A stretch of 64,000 nt of DNA, from positions 60,256 to 124,255 of the forward strand of contig DDSV01000017.1 of NCBI GenBank assembly GCA_002344215.1, in the 5' to 3' direction. A program made the position numbers and the translations under genes. The notes below the pieces were generated by a model that did not search any database, was not told the origin of the DNA, and was given only the letters and a program-made list of their open reading frames with translations. Below are positions 52,056 to 61,711 of the stretch, piece after piece (position 1 is the stretch's first letter; every line of letters starts with the position of its first letter). The stretch comes from Akkermansiaceae bacterium UBA2381. Its GTDB lineage: Bacteria > Verrucomicrobiota > Verrucomicrobiia > Verrucomicrobiales > DEV007.

Positions 52056-52520
52056 CTAAAAATCGAATTTTACCGGTTGTTCGGCATCGGGGGCGGCTTT
52101 GGCCTCCGCCTTCGCTTTTGATTTTCCTTTCACGTCTTCCTCCTCGGCGGAAAGATTCTCCCAGAGCCGAACCGGAAGACCTGAAAATACCACAGATAAT
52201 ACAATTATTGTAAAGCATAGCCAGGCAACCTGCAATGTAAAACTCTTGCTGGGATGGTTGAAGAGGCGTCCGACGAGGCCTCCTTTTTCTGAAACCCGCG
52301 AGGTGTAGGTGATGTTGGCGACTTCCAGTTTCGCGGTTAGCTCATTGAGTTGATCATCATCTTCGACGGTGATGCAGTAGAGATATCGTCCTCCGCTGGA
52401 TTCAGTGGTTTCCTCAAGGATGGCTCCTTCGGGAACGGCAGCGGGGAGTGTGTTGCAATATACTTTGCAAACGTAGACGTACTTCTTTTGAAGCCAGCGA
52501 TCGAGTGCGGTCTTTTGCAT
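52056..52520 (-). CDS. Membrane protein of the pilus/secretion cluster, hypothetical
   Basis: 154 residues: soluble N-terminal half (YVYVCKVYCNTLPAAVPEGA), one transmembrane helix (~98-115, VAWLCFTIIVLSVVFSGL), and a Lys/Ala-rich tail. Not recognised. It lies between gspF and the last pilin on the same strand and is probably an accessory factor of the machine. Confidence 0.65.
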   Translation of the reverse strand: MQKTALDRWLQKKYVYVCKVYCNTLPAAVPEGAILEETTESSGGRYLYCITVEDDDQLNELTAKLEVANITYTSRVSEKGGLVGRLFNHPSKSFTLQVAWLCFTIIVLSVVFSGLPVRLWENLSAEEEDVKGKSKAKAEAKAAPDAEQPVKFDF

Positions 52521-52547
52521 GGTGAGTTATGAGTTAGGATTTAAATT

Positions 52548-53726
52548 CTACATTCCCTGTCCGTTCATCATCTTTGGTCCCATCAGGAAGATGGGGAGGA
52601 AGGCCCCGATGAACACCATGGTGATGAGGAGGGCGGCAGCGATAAGGACGAAGATATTCACGACCTGGGCAAATTCGTTCACGATCTGGTCGACATCCTC
52701 CTCATACATGTTCGTGAGGAGTTTGAGCTGCGTCCCCAGAGATGAAGATCGTTCTCCAATCGAGATTAGGTGGGAGACCTGAGGGTCGCAGGAGGTGAAC
52801 TTGCGGACGGCATCGGAGAAGGGAAGGCCGGTTTCGATATAGCGCCGTCCGGCGGTGAGGAGTTCCTCATACATAGGAGTCCCCTTGAGCGATTCAGCCG
52901 AAATCTCAACGGCCTTCGAGAGGTTAATCCCGTTCGAGTGCAGCATGTCCATCGAGCCGAGGAAGAGGAGCTGGCGCATTCCCATGACGAGCTTACGCAG
53001 GAGCCGCCAGCGGGCCATCAAGAAGAAAACGACGGCGTTGCGGACCTTTTCCACCATGAAAAAAGTCATTACTGACCCGATGATACCGCCGACGATGAGA
53101 ACCCATATCTTTTTCGTCACGTGGCTCATCTTGAAGAGGATTCCAGAAAGCGCATCGGGTTCCTGACCGACTTCCTTGATGATCTTTTCAATCTCGGGAA
53201 TGATGCGCAGCTGGGCTGCGATAAAGAGCATAATGAGTGCGAAAATAATGATCGAAGGCAGCATCGTCGCTTTACGCATCTTCGATTTGAACTCAGCCTC
53301 TTTCTTGAGCCGGTTGGCAATGGAGTCAAAGGCCTGGTCGAGCTGACCAGCGTCCGTGCCGGCGCGGATGAGAGAGATGAATTTGTCATCGAACCGGCCC
53401 GAGCGGGCGAAGGCGGCATGCGCGGGTTGGCCGGTTTCGATGTATTCGCGAATGAGTTTCAGTGTCGCCCGCACCATGGGGGAGGGGTGACCGTTGGCGT
53501 AGTATTTCAGCGCATCCGACGTGTTGATGTTTGCCTTCAGCATTGAGGCAAGACCGCGGCAGAGTTTGATGAGTTCCTTTTGTGGAAACTTGGCGATCCT
53601 TTCTTTCTTTCCTGCCGTCTTCTTTGCCGGATTGTGGTGCCCTGAAATGGCATTGTTCTTCTCCTTGATACGCGCAGCGAGGGCGGCTTGTGCGGCTGAG
53701 GAGGCAGAAGGTTCTGTGTCTTTCAT
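52548..53726 (-). CDS. gspF: Type II secretion/type IV pilus inner-membrane protein GspF/PilC
   Basis: 392 residues. Two T2SSF repeats (LCRGLASMLKANINTSDALKY... and FLGSMDMLHSNGINLSKAVE...), each with a GRYIETGLPFSD-like segment, and transmembrane helices (IIIFALIMLFIAAQL, IWVLIVGGIIGSVMTFFMV, ILVLIAAALLITMVFIGAFL). Forms the platform with GspE. Starts 19 bp after gspE. Confidence 0.93.
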   Translation of the reverse strand: MKDTEPSASSAAQAALAARIKEKNNAISGHHNPAKKTAGKKERIAKFPQKELIKLCRGLASMLKANINTSDALKYYANGHPSPMVRATLKLIREYIETGQPAHAAFARSGRFDDKFISLIRAGTDAGQLDQAFDSIANRLKKEAEFKSKMRKATMLPSIIIFALIMLFIAAQLRIIPEIEKIIKEVGQEPDALSGILFKMSHVTKKIWVLIVGGIIGSVMTFFMVEKVRNAVVFFLMARWRLLRKLVMGMRQLLFLGSMDMLHSNGINLSKAVEISAESLKGTPMYEELLTAGRRYIETGLPFSDAVRKFTSCDPQVSHLISIGERSSSLGTQLKLLTNMYEEDVDQIVNEFAQVVNIFVLIAAALLITMVFIGAFLPIFLMGPKMMNGQGM

Positions 53727-53745
53727 CTGATGAAGTCTGTGAAAA

Positions 53746-55434
53746 TTAGTCTCCTACCGACATGTCAATGGCCTTGCGGAGTGCATCAAGATCCGTGCGT
53801 CCCTCGCGGACGAGTTTCAGGCCGCTTGTCCGCAGTGAAGGAAGGATTCCCTGCTCCCGCACGGCCAGCTCGAGTTCGTAGGGGCTGAGAGTTCCTTTGG
53901 AAAGGGCATCGGACCATTCCGGGGTGATGGGGATGATCTCCAGGATGGCGGATCGACCGAGGTAGCCTCGTCCGCCGCATTCAACGCAGCCTTCGACTCC
54001 TTTTTGAAATACCGGCGTCTCTCTCCATTCCTCCTCGAGGTTGTATTTCCGGATCTCGCGTTCCGTGAGTCCCGGCTTTCTTACTTTGCAGTAGGGGCAA
54101 AGCACCTTGATGAGTCGCTGGGCGCAGGCCGCTTTGAGGGTCTGCGCGATTTTCCATCGTTCGATACCGAGCTGTTCGAAGCGCTCGATGATCTGGGAGG
54201 CCCGTGGCGTGTGAATCGTGGTAAGCACCTTGTGGCCCGTGATGGCCGCCTCGATGGCGAGTTCGGCGGAGTCGAGGTCGCGAACCTCACCCATCAGGAT
54301 GATGTCCGGATCGCTTCGCATAAAGCTCGCGATCATCGCCTTGAATTCCGAAGGACGGATGTCGCAATGAATAACGCCGCGAATTTCATCCTCAACGGGG
54401 TTTTCCAGGGTCAGGATGTTGTCTTCGGGACGGTTCAGCTCCCGGAGCATGGCGTTCAAGGTAGTGGACTTTCCGGATCCGGTTGGTCCTGACATGACGA
54501 TAATTCCTGAAGGAATCGCCATGACCCGTTCCATTTCAAAGAGGGTCGCCGCGTCGAAAGCGAGAGATCCGACGCCGAGCTTTGCCTCGAAGTGGCTCTT
54601 GTCGAGAATCCGCATCGTGACGTGGTAACCGCGGTAGGTACGGTGCCGCTCGAATCGCATGTCGATGGAACGGCGCAGATAGTTCACGGTAAATCGACCC
54701 GAGATCCCCGGGCGCTTGGCGCGTTCCTCGGGCGCGAGTCCCATGAGGTTGAGAAGGAACGCATCGACCCGGTCTTTCAGCTTCCAGGGGATATCGAATT
54801 TCTCACCCATGTCGCCGTCGATCCGGTAGCTGTAGTGGACTCTGTCCTTCTCGCATTTCACGTGAATGTCAGAGGCCCTTTGTTTGATCCCGTCAGAGAC
54901 CATTTTTGCGACGAGCTGGGCAAGGGGCTCGTCGTGTTTCTCGGTAACGTTAAAGTCATTGATCTCGTCAGATCCCTCATCCACTTCGATGGCGTCGATC
55001 TCCGACTGGGAGGGGCCGATCATCCTTGAGACGGATTCAATCACCTGGGTGATTTCGCCGACCGGTGCGAGGATCTTGGTGACGACGAGTTCGGGATACT
55101 GCTGGGAAAAACTGTCTTCCGCCGTCGGATCCCAGGGGTTCGCGACCGCGATGTAGATCTGCTCCGAATCTTTATAGAGCGGGACAAACATGCCGCGGTT
55201 GAGCAGGTTGGGATCGCTTTGTTCGAGAAGTGAGCGGTCGACGAAGTCCTTGATCTTCAGGAACAGTGGCAGCGAAGTGATCGTACCGACTGCCGCGAGA
55301 ATGCGGTTTGTCGTGCAGGTTCGCGGGATATCCTCCCGCGATCGCTCCCCGAGAGTCGGGTCAAACTCAATTAACTGGTCAACCACGGCATCCGTGATTG
55401 TCTCGTTGAGGGTTATGCCGATGTTGAGGTTCAT
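53746..55434 (-). CDS. gspE: Type II secretion/type IV pilus assembly ATPase GspE/PilB
   Basis: 562 residues. N-terminal GspE_N-like domain (1-~140), then the motor: RASDIHVKCEKDRVHYSYRIDG, Walker A GPTGSGKST (316-324), Asp box VEDEIRGVIH, Walker B DPDIILMGEVRDLDSAELAIEAAITGHKVLTTIHT, and a tetracysteine zinc site (CPYC ... CVEC). Powers assembly at the inner membrane. Its ATG overlaps the stop of the upstream gene. Confidence 0.95.
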   Translation of the reverse strand: MNLNIGITLNETITDAVVDQLIEFDPTLGERSREDIPRTCTTNRILAAVGTITSLPLFLKIKDFVDRSLLEQSDPNLLNRGMFVPLYKDSEQIYIAVANPWDPTAEDSFSQQYPELVVTKILAPVGEITQVIESVSRMIGPSQSEIDAIEVDEGSDEINDFNVTEKHDEPLAQLVAKMVSDGIKQRASDIHVKCEKDRVHYSYRIDGDMGEKFDIPWKLKDRVDAFLLNLMGLAPEERAKRPGISGRFTVNYLRRSIDMRFERHRTYRGYHVTMRILDKSHFEAKLGVGSLAFDAATLFEMERVMAIPSGIIVMSGPTGSGKSTTLNAMLRELNRPEDNILTLENPVEDEIRGVIHCDIRPSEFKAMIASFMRSDPDIILMGEVRDLDSAELAIEAAITGHKVLTTIHTPRASQIIERFEQLGIERWKIAQTLKAACAQRLIKVLCPYCKVRKPGLTEREIRKYNLEEEWRETPVFQKGVEGCVECGGRGYLGRSAILEIIPITPEWSDALSKGTLSPYELELAVREQGILPSLRTSGLKLVREGRTDLDALRKAIDMSVGD

Positions 55435-56105
55435 GAACCGAAGTGTCGTCCCAGGATGTACTTCCAGGCGGTTAGATCCGTCGTTGTAACAAAGCTGAAC
55501 GGTTTCCTGCCTATCTCATGCTGGATCTCGTTGGAAATGAGCCTGGCCGTTGCGGTGGCGGTGAATGGATTGATACAGGTTACGGTGAAAAAGTCCTTCT
55601 CACTGATTTGGATGATCGGAGCGCCGAGGAGGCGGCTGATCTCGGAAATCACCGGGTAGGCGTTGTAGAATTCGATCGGGGTGTCAGTCTGATGGGCGAG
55701 AGCGAGGTGAGTCGTTTTTGTTTTTGAATAGGCGATCAGGGAACGGGTCAGCTTGAGGATCGTGTCTCGGGCATCGATCTCCGGCCTCTTCCATCCTTCA
55801 AAGTAGAGAAACAGAAGTGAGTCCAGGAAAGGCTTTCCCTTTTCGACGGTGTTCAGGTACTTCAGATACTGCTGGGTAATCCGGCCGGTATCCTCAGGAC
55901 TGAGCTTTCCGATTTTGTTCAAAGCCTGAAACGTGTACTCTCCACAGTGAGCCATCTGCCTTCTCAGCAGGTCGGTTGTCGGAATGCGGGAGTGTTCTCC
56001 CGTTTTGCCGCCTCCTGCCTCCGCTATGGGAGAGTGGTGTGAGGTGGTCGTTGCTGCCTGGGAATGGGTGCTTTCGGAAGTTTGATGGGCGGTGGCACTA
56101 CTCAT
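55431..56105 (-). CDS. GspE_N/MshEN-like cytoplasmic protein of the pilus cluster
   Basis: 224 residues. Disordered His/Ser/Thr-rich N terminus (~1-40) and a C-terminal segment (EISRLLGAPIIQIS..INPFTATATARLI..KPFSFVTTTDLTAWKYILGRHFG) that resembles the GspE N-terminal domain. It may be a stand-alone adaptor that links the secretin side to the ATPase. Overlaps both neighbours by 4 bp (ATGA), so it is translationally coupled. Confidence 0.65.
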   Translation of the reverse strand: MSSATAHQTSESTHSQAATTTSHHSPIAEAGGGKTGEHSRIPTTDLLRRQMAHCGEYTFQALNKIGKLSPEDTGRITQQYLKYLNTVEKGKPFLDSLLFLYFEGWKRPEIDARDTILKLTRSLIAYSKTKTTHLALAHQTDTPIEFYNAYPVISEISRLLGAPIIQISEKDFFTVTCINPFTATATARLISNEIQHEIGRKPFSFVTTTDLTAWKYILGRHFGS

Positions 56106-58303
56106 CGGTTCGCGTTTTGCTTGTTACCTCCGAAAACCTTTCCGAAAAGTCCTCCCTTTCGCTTCGACCCGTCGATAGGACGAACCTCTACCGTCGGGCT
56201 CTCGGCGAACGCGGGTTCGCTGCTGTAGTCCTTCCCGTGCACGGGGAGTGCTTCGGGGCGATTGTAGGGATGGTCGGGATGGAGGAGGTTCGAGGGTGGT
56301 TCGGGCTCGTAGCGGTTGAAGCTGTTATCAACGGTGTTTTTCAGGTCGGTGCGATAGGTGTGCCCCGGGTGTTCGTTGTCGGGGTAATCGTGACTGGAGG
56401 GAAGAATGTGGCTGTCGTGAACCTCATGGCTCATGATGTCGCTCTGGCTCGGTATTTCGGGACGATAGAGCTTTGGAGTCACGATGAAGACCAGGCTGGT
56501 GTGGGTCTTCATCTTATCCACGGACTTGAAGAGAAGATTTACGGCAGGGAGGTCGCCGAGGAAGGGGACTTTTTTGGTGTTGTCGCTCTGGATCTCTTCA
56601 TAGAAACCTCCGATCAGCAGCGAGTGGCCGTTGGGAACCCGCGCGGTCGTGGTAACTGTAGACTCGTTGACACGAGGATATTTGTTGCCACTGGCTGACT
56701 CGATATATTCGACCACCTGGGCAGAGCGGGGGCGGAGAACCATGCGGATGGTGTCATCGGGAAGAATGGTGGGGGTCACGGAAACCGATACTCCCACTTC
56801 CCGTGTATCCGCCGCATTCCCGACTGGATCTGCTTCATCAATCTTGTAACGCACTTCGTCGGTGACATTCTGCCCTGTGGTTGTCTCGCTGACGGTGGAA
56901 GTGATGATTGGAATCCGGTCGATGATGGAGATGAGACCTTCCTCGTTGTCCTCGGTAATGAGTGTGGGGCTGGATTCCTGCTGGGCGAGGCCGCCGGCAT
57001 TCAGGGCTCTGACCACTGCCTGCATTTGGAGCGGAGATAGGACAAGATTGGGAGAAGCGTCGGCGCCGGCGCTCGCAATTTGGCCACCACTGGTGACGTT
57101 GGCGAAGCTGTTCCCACCATCATTCGTGGTGATAAAGGAAACCGCCGTGTCGAGGTCCGGGAGATTGAAGAGCGAGTTCAGGCTTGTTGCAGCGCTGATG
57201 GCAGTGCCATTCTCTCCGAGTACCGAAGACCAATCAACACCAACAAGGTTGCGTGAATTGCTGGTGACACGGAGAATCCTGGTCTCAATCGCGATCTGCT
57301 GTTTGGGCTGATCGATTTGATTCAGGAAAAGAGAGAGAGCCTCAAGCTTCCGCGAGTTGTCCATGACGATCAGGGTGTTCGTTTTGGACTCAAACTCGAT
57401 AATGCCTGACCCGGGAGTCAGAAACGGCTGCAGGATCAGTTTGATTTGCTCGATATCCGAGGGGCGAAGGTACTTCAACTGATAGCGGAAGGGCTCATTT
57501 GGCAGTTGTGAGAGTTGGGGACCTGTGAGGGCGTAGACCGTATTACCCTTCTGATGAATCGTAATCCCGTACATCAGGGATAGTTCCTCCATCTGCCGGA
57601 TCGGGTCATCATTCATGAGCTGTCCGGTGACAACGAAGGTCGGGCCATCGAGCTCGGTGTTATGGAAGAACTGCATGTTCGCGATTTGGGCGAGATGCTG
57701 GAAAACGTCGTTCAGTTTCGCCTGGCGAAGCCAGAAACCATCGGGAGTCTCCTCGATGATAGAGGCGGGCTCGGCCCCGTCGCCGTTCCCGTCTTTGGTC
57801 ACGGGCAGGGTGGGGCTGACGTTTTCAGTCGCGGCAGCAACGGCGTTGATGAACGTTTCTGAAAGTCCGGAGTCCGGTTCCGCTTTATCAACTCCGGCGA
57901 GGGAGTCGCTTGAGGGCTGCTCAATCGGAGTCTCGTCGATTCCACTCAGCTCAGGAAGGGGTTCAACGACTTCTCCGGCCTCCGGGGCTGCTTCAGCGGC
58001 TGGGCTTGTTCCACTGCCCGGGGTCGCTTGAATTGGTTTTCCGGCACCGATCGAGGTGAAAACCTCCTGGCTCCCTGAATCTTCTGTGGCCGCCGCATTT
58101 TCGTCTTGGACGGGAGGCTCTGCAGTCGGAGCGGGAAGCGAATATTCGATAAGGCTCGAGGTATCTTCAAAAGCCGATTGCTCAATTGGACCGGAATCAC
58201 TCTTAGCCTCGGGAAGCGGCGCCCCTTCATTCTCGAGAATCATCACGGCAGCGAGGGAAAGAACTCCGGCTCCGATCAGGGTGGTAATCTCTTTGATTCT
58301 CAT
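56102..58303 (-). CDS. gspD: Secretin GspD/PilQ
   Basis: 733 residues. A hydrophobic N terminus (TLIGAGVLSLAAVMILENEG) is followed by a Pro/Glu-rich linker, short N-domains (FWLRQAKLNDVFQHLAQIANMQFFHN; RYQLKYLRPSDIEQIKLILQPF) and the secretin beta-barrel domain ending in the signature VPNGHSLLIGGFYEE, KVPFLGDLPAVNLLF. A ~110-residue His/Pro-rich tail after the barrel is unusual. Forms the outer-membrane channel. Confidence 0.93.
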   Translation of the reverse strand: MRIKEITTLIGAGVLSLAAVMILENEGAPLPEAKSDSGPIEQSAFEDTSSLIEYSLPAPTAEPPVQDENAAATEDSGSQEVFTSIGAGKPIQATPGSGTSPAAEAAPEAGEVVEPLPELSGIDETPIEQPSSDSLAGVDKAEPDSGLSETFINAVAAATENVSPTLPVTKDGNGDGAEPASIIEETPDGFWLRQAKLNDVFQHLAQIANMQFFHNTELDGPTFVVTGQLMNDDPIRQMEELSLMYGITIHQKGNTVYALTGPQLSQLPNEPFRYQLKYLRPSDIEQIKLILQPFLTPGSGIIEFESKTNTLIVMDNSRKLEALSLFLNQIDQPKQQIAIETRILRVTSNSRNLVGVDWSSVLGENGTAISAATSLNSLFNLPDLDTAVSFITTNDGGNSFANVTSGGQIASAGADASPNLVLSPLQMQAVVRALNAGGLAQQESSPTLITEDNEEGLISIIDRIPIITSTVSETTTGQNVTDEVRYKIDEADPVGNAADTREVGVSVSVTPTILPDDTIRMVLRPRSAQVVEYIESASGNKYPRVNESTVTTTARVPNGHSLLIGGFYEEIQSDNTKKVPFLGDLPAVNLLFKSVDKMKTHTSLVFIVTPKLYRPEIPSQSDIMSHEVHDSHILPSSHDYPDNEHPGHTYRTDLKNTVDNSFNRYEPEPPSNLLHPDHPYNRPEALPVHGKDYSSEPAFAESPTVEVRPIDGSKRKGGLFGKVFGGNKQNANR

Positions 58304-58412
58304 GGGAAAAGTAAAATGTAAGATTAATTAGAAATTTTGTAATTAACAATAAATACTATAATAACTGGTATTTAGCAAGGGTTAAGTAAAAATTTCTCCA
58401 AAATTTTTTAAA
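58304..58412 (-). promoter_or_regulatory. AT-rich gap with candidate promoter before the secretin gene
   Basis: About 110 bp of strikingly AT-rich sequence in a GC-rich operon. On the minus strand TTGCTA is followed at 17 bp by TATTTA, about 45 bp before the secretin leader, giving a plausible internal promoter. A weak AAATTT-type hairpin may also attenuate upstream transcription. Confidence 0.4.
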
Positions 58413-59048
58413 CTAATTAGCGATGAACAATTCGTTCATCGGGACGATCCCGGCGCCGTCCGCCCTTTTGGAGTTCCTGGTGAGGGGCTCAAATTCGGCA
58501 GGAAGAACATTGAAGGGAAACGAGGCAACCTCCTGGGTTTCCAGGTCCTTGAAGAATACTTCCGTCCCTTTGATTCCTTCGAAGCGGAGCCGGATGGTGA
58601 GTTCCTGGAGCTTCATCCCGAATTCACCGCCGATCGGGAAGGAGCGAGCACCGATCACAACAACCCCCCGCTGGGGATAGATGCCTGTGATGGGGAGGGT
58701 GAGGAGTGCGGTTTTAAGCGCGGAGTTATTGAGCACCGGGGTTTCCTCTTTGACCTCCTCATACTGCTCAGCCAGATCAGGAGCCTCCTGAACGTTGGCT
58801 GGATCCATGAGGAACCCAAACGGATCGGTGGGACGGTTGCTTTTTTGTAACTTTGCAAAAATCAGATTGGACCGTTCGAGGAAGTTAACCTTCTTCGCAT
58901 CCGTGGGGGCACCTTCCCCCGGTTTTCCCGGAGGGGTGGTTGCTCCCGGGCCCGGAGGGGAAGTCGGCGCGGTTTCAGGAGCGTCCTCGGAGAGGAGAGG
59001 TGCGCCGGCGACCGAGAGGCAGAAGAGTAGGGTGAAAGCAATTTTCAT
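58413..59048 (-). CDS. PilP-position exported protein
   Basis: 211 residues with signal peptide (MKIAFTLLFCLSVAGAP), a Pro/Gly-rich linker and a C-terminal beta domain (ITGIYPQRGVVVIGARSFPIG; LRFEGIKGTEVFFKDLETQE). Its place between the PilO-like gene and the secretin matches PilP/GspC-like secretin partners; sequence similarity alone is not decisive. Confidence 0.7.
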   Translation of the reverse strand: MKIAFTLLFCLSVAGAPLLSEDAPETAPTSPPGPGATTPPGKPGEGAPTDAKKVNFLERSNLIFAKLQKSNRPTDPFGFLMDPANVQEAPDLAEQYEEVKEETPVLNNSALKTALLTLPITGIYPQRGVVVIGARSFPIGGEFGMKLQELTIRLRFEGIKGTEVFFKDLETQEVASFPFNVLPAEFEPLTRNSKRADGAGIVPMNELFIAN

Positions 59049-59074
59049 GGATCAGGTAGGTATTGCTTTTGTGG

Positions 59075-59644
59075 TTAAGCCTTGGGTTTCTCCCAGCAGA
59101 GGTAGACGATGCCGAACTGCAGGGTTCCCTTCTCCTGCTCGGTAGTTGCAGGAAGTGACCGGATCGAGATGCTCTCAAGCAGGAGATGCGGCATCTCGTT
59201 CTCCAACTCGGCAAGCAGCAACTGCATCGGCTTGAAGCTTCCCTCGAAACTCAACTGCATTCGGGAGTGGGGTTGATTCGTCTTGGTCCCGATCCCGCCA
59301 ACGCCCGACGCTTGACCCATTTCGGTTTGACGAAGAACCTCGGAGTCGAATTTTGCGAGTATCTTGTCGAGATTCTGGGTCAGCGACTGAACGACGTCCT
59401 GCTCAAGCTTGGAGTTCCAATAGATGATCTTTTCCCGTCTGTCTTCAGCGGTGAGCAAGGTCTCGAGTTCCTGCACCTGGGTTTTCGCCGTTTCGTAGCG
59501 CTCCATTGCCCCGATCTTGACCTCGAAATCCCGCTTCAAGTTTGTGTGACCGAGAAAGGTGACCATGGCGATGACCAGGATCACAAAGAGCGGGAGAATG
59601 ACGCCGAAAACGACGATGGACTGGCGATGGGGAGATACGTTCAT
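59075..59644 (-). CDS. PilO/GspM-like membrane protein
   Basis: 189 residues: one N-terminal transmembrane helix (IVVFGVILPLFVILVIAMVTF), a coiled-coil segment (ERYETAKTQVQELETLLTAEDRREK) and a C-terminal alpha/beta domain, the layout of PilO/GspM. Overlaps the preceding PilM/PilN-like gene by 4 bp (ATGA). Confidence 0.75.
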   Translation of the reverse strand: MNVSPHRQSIVVFGVILPLFVILVIAMVTFLGHTNLKRDFEVKIGAMERYETAKTQVQELETLLTAEDRREKIIYWNSKLEQDVVQSLTQNLDKILAKFDSEVLRQTEMGQASGVGGIGTKTNQPHSRMQLSFEGSFKPMQLLLAELENEMPHLLLESISIRSLPATTEQEKGTLQFGIVYLCWEKPKA

Positions 59645-61476
59645 TCGCTCTTCAGGGGAGAGGTGTTGATGGCGAGTTCGTCTTTCGAGTTGAGACTCTG
59701 GATGATACTGAGTTCAAATGAGGTGCGGAAATGCCTTGCCACTTTCGCGGGAAATTCGAAGGAGGCGGGCATCGTGCCCTGCTTTTGCTGGAGAGTGACC
59801 TGAAGCTCCCTGCTGGTGGAGTTGACCGCGAGGTAAGGGGCGTGATTGTTCTGGGCGATTTGATTCAGCAACTCGGCGACTCTGGTTCGGCTTCCGAGTG
59901 TGGGAAGCTGCGTGGCCACTTCGGGATTGGCGAATCCCGCGATTTCCCAGGCACGTTTTAGACCGACGGTATTCTCGCCCGTCTTCACGTCACCGGTCTC
60001 GGCGCGGTAGTTGGCACTGCGGAGAATGACTCCTCCGTTGTCGGGGAAAAGTTCAAGGAGGGCCTCCATCGCCAGCCAGCCCTCGGACCTTTTTTCGAGA
60101 AGCTTGTCCCAGTGCTGCCATTCGGTGCGCTCTTTCTGAAGTTTGGCGAGATTGACCTCCATCTCCTGAGCCGCATCGGGACCGAGTCCCCAGGCTTCGG
60201 ACCTCATCTTGACAATGAAATCCATGCCCGTCCAACCGGCGAAGGCAAGAATGCAGGCCATCGCAATCTTCTGGGTAATGTTGCTAAACTTCAGCAGCCG
60301 CAGGTCGCTGCGAGTGGGCATTTTCAATCTTTCTTCGAGAGAGGGGCCGTAGAAATCCTGATTCGTCCAGCGGCTCCTGAGTTCCTTTTGAAAAGGGGCC
60401 TCTTCGGCGACCGGCGGGGAATCCTGAACCGAGACCGCAAACTCAAGGCGGCGGGCGGGCACGCCCTCGGTGAGTGGAACGTTGTGCGTGTCGATGCACT
60501 TGAACCGGGCTTCAGGGAATTGCTCCAGGTAAGTCGAAAGACTGGCGATTAGATCCTGTTCGGACATTCCGGCGAGCGAAACGAGAACAAGATTCGGATC
60601 TTTAATATTCAAAAGCGCGGCCGTCTTCGAAATCACATCATGGGTTTCAGACGCGGTCAGGTGTGTTGAGCCGCGGTGCATGAGAGGACGCACCAGTTGG
60701 AGATCACCGCGGTTTCCGATCGCAAAAAGGAGGGTCATCGACTCATACTGAATCAGGGCCAGGGTCGAACCGGCACCGGCCGCCTGAATCTCGGGGAGAA
60801 GATAAGAGATGCCGGAAAGTGCTTCGAGTTGAGCCGATCTCGTATTCACGATCACGGGAATGTTCCTCATTTCGCCGTAGTTCCTGAATTCCGTGACGAA
60901 AGGAAGCAGCATACTGGAAACCTGAACCGCGAGGGAACGTTTGTCCCCGTCCGGGATGCCCAGCAAGGGAAGGAGGCGCCACCGTCCGTCCGTGTTACTG
61001 ACCGTGTCGTCACCAAGGGCCACATCAGGGGCTGAGATGAGGAGTTCGTTCAGTGTATCAAAGTCATCATCCGCTGCAAAATCCGGGGCGAGTTCGCGAA
61101 TCCGGACACCATCGGCCAGGTGGATAATGATTCCGAGGGACTTCGGCTTTGCCCCGTACTCCTTGGACGAGAGGATTTGTCTCAGGATCTCATGGAGTGC
61201 TCCTCTCGATTGGGTATCGATTCCGGCGCGGCTTCCGGTTTCATCCTTTTCAAAGGAGACCGGAGGAAGGTCGGGGCCTTCCCACCACTGCTTCAGGGAA
61301 CGGCTGTAGATGGCACTGGCGGCTGTCTTTGGGCCGACCCAGAGGTGCCATTGGAGATTGAGCTCATTTGCCTCCTGATACCAGGCAGGCTCACTCGCGC
61401 GACTCGTCGTTTTGAGAATCCGTTTGGCCTGACGGAAGAGTTTAACGGAAGACGCATTCTGGTCGAGGAGTTCCAT
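59641..61476 (-). CDS. PilM/PilN- or GspL-like fused protein
   Basis: 611 residues. A large N-terminal cytoplasmic part (1-~400) with GspL/PilM-like stretches (RGALHEILRQILSSKEYG, GAGSTLALIQYESMTLLFAIGNRGDLQLVRPLMH), one transmembrane helix near 410-430 (ACILAFAGWTGMDFIV), then a periplasmic PilN-like coiled coil and alpha/beta domain. It appears to join in one chain what PilM and PilN do in other systems. Followed directly by the PilO-like gene. Confidence 0.7.
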   Translation of the reverse strand: MELLDQNASSVKLFRQAKRILKTTSRASEPAWYQEANELNLQWHLWVGPKTAASAIYSRSLKQWWEGPDLPPVSFEKDETGSRAGIDTQSRGALHEILRQILSSKEYGAKPKSLGIIIHLADGVRIRELAPDFAADDDFDTLNELLISAPDVALGDDTVSNTDGRWRLLPLLGIPDGDKRSLAVQVSSMLLPFVTEFRNYGEMRNIPVIVNTRSAQLEALSGISYLLPEIQAAGAGSTLALIQYESMTLLFAIGNRGDLQLVRPLMHRGSTHLTASETHDVISKTAALLNIKDPNLVLVSLAGMSEQDLIASLSTYLEQFPEARFKCIDTHNVPLTEGVPARRLEFAVSVQDSPPVAEEAPFQKELRSRWTNQDFYGPSLEERLKMPTRSDLRLLKFSNITQKIAMACILAFAGWTGMDFIVKMRSEAWGLGPDAAQEMEVNLAKLQKERTEWQHWDKLLEKRSEGWLAMEALLELFPDNGGVILRSANYRAETGDVKTGENTVGLKRAWEIAGFANPEVATQLPTLGSRTRVAELLNQIAQNNHAPYLAVNSTSRELQVTLQQKQGTMPASFEFPAKVARHFRTSFELSIIQSLNSKDELAINTSPLKSE

Positions 61477-61638
61477 ACGACGTGTGGTTGCTTTGAGGAG
61501 AGGTTGAAGGTCAGACCGGTAAAGTCGTGTCTTCCGGGAAAGTGAGCTGGTGAGCGGGAGTGGAGTGTAAGCTGACGGAAGAGCAGATGAGTGTTAGGCT
61601 GCTCTTTCTTCAGGAAACTGACTCCTGGTTGAGAGAGT

Positions 61639-61675
61639 TCCCGGTCCGGGGAGGGGATACCACCCGGGACCGGGA
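61639..61675 (-). promoter_or_regulatory. Intercistronic hairpin after the pilin gene
   Basis: A 9-bp perfect stem TCCCGGTCC/GGACCGGGA with 19-nt loop lies 36 bp past the pilin stop on the minus strand, without a T-run. Likely a partial stop or RNA-stabilising element giving high pilin and lower downstream expression. The surrounding 61477-61711 gap (235 bp) holds nothing else I can identify. Confidence 0.5.
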
Positions 61676-61711
61676 TATAGTTCAGATTCCTAATTCGGAA
61701 CCAGTGCGTGA

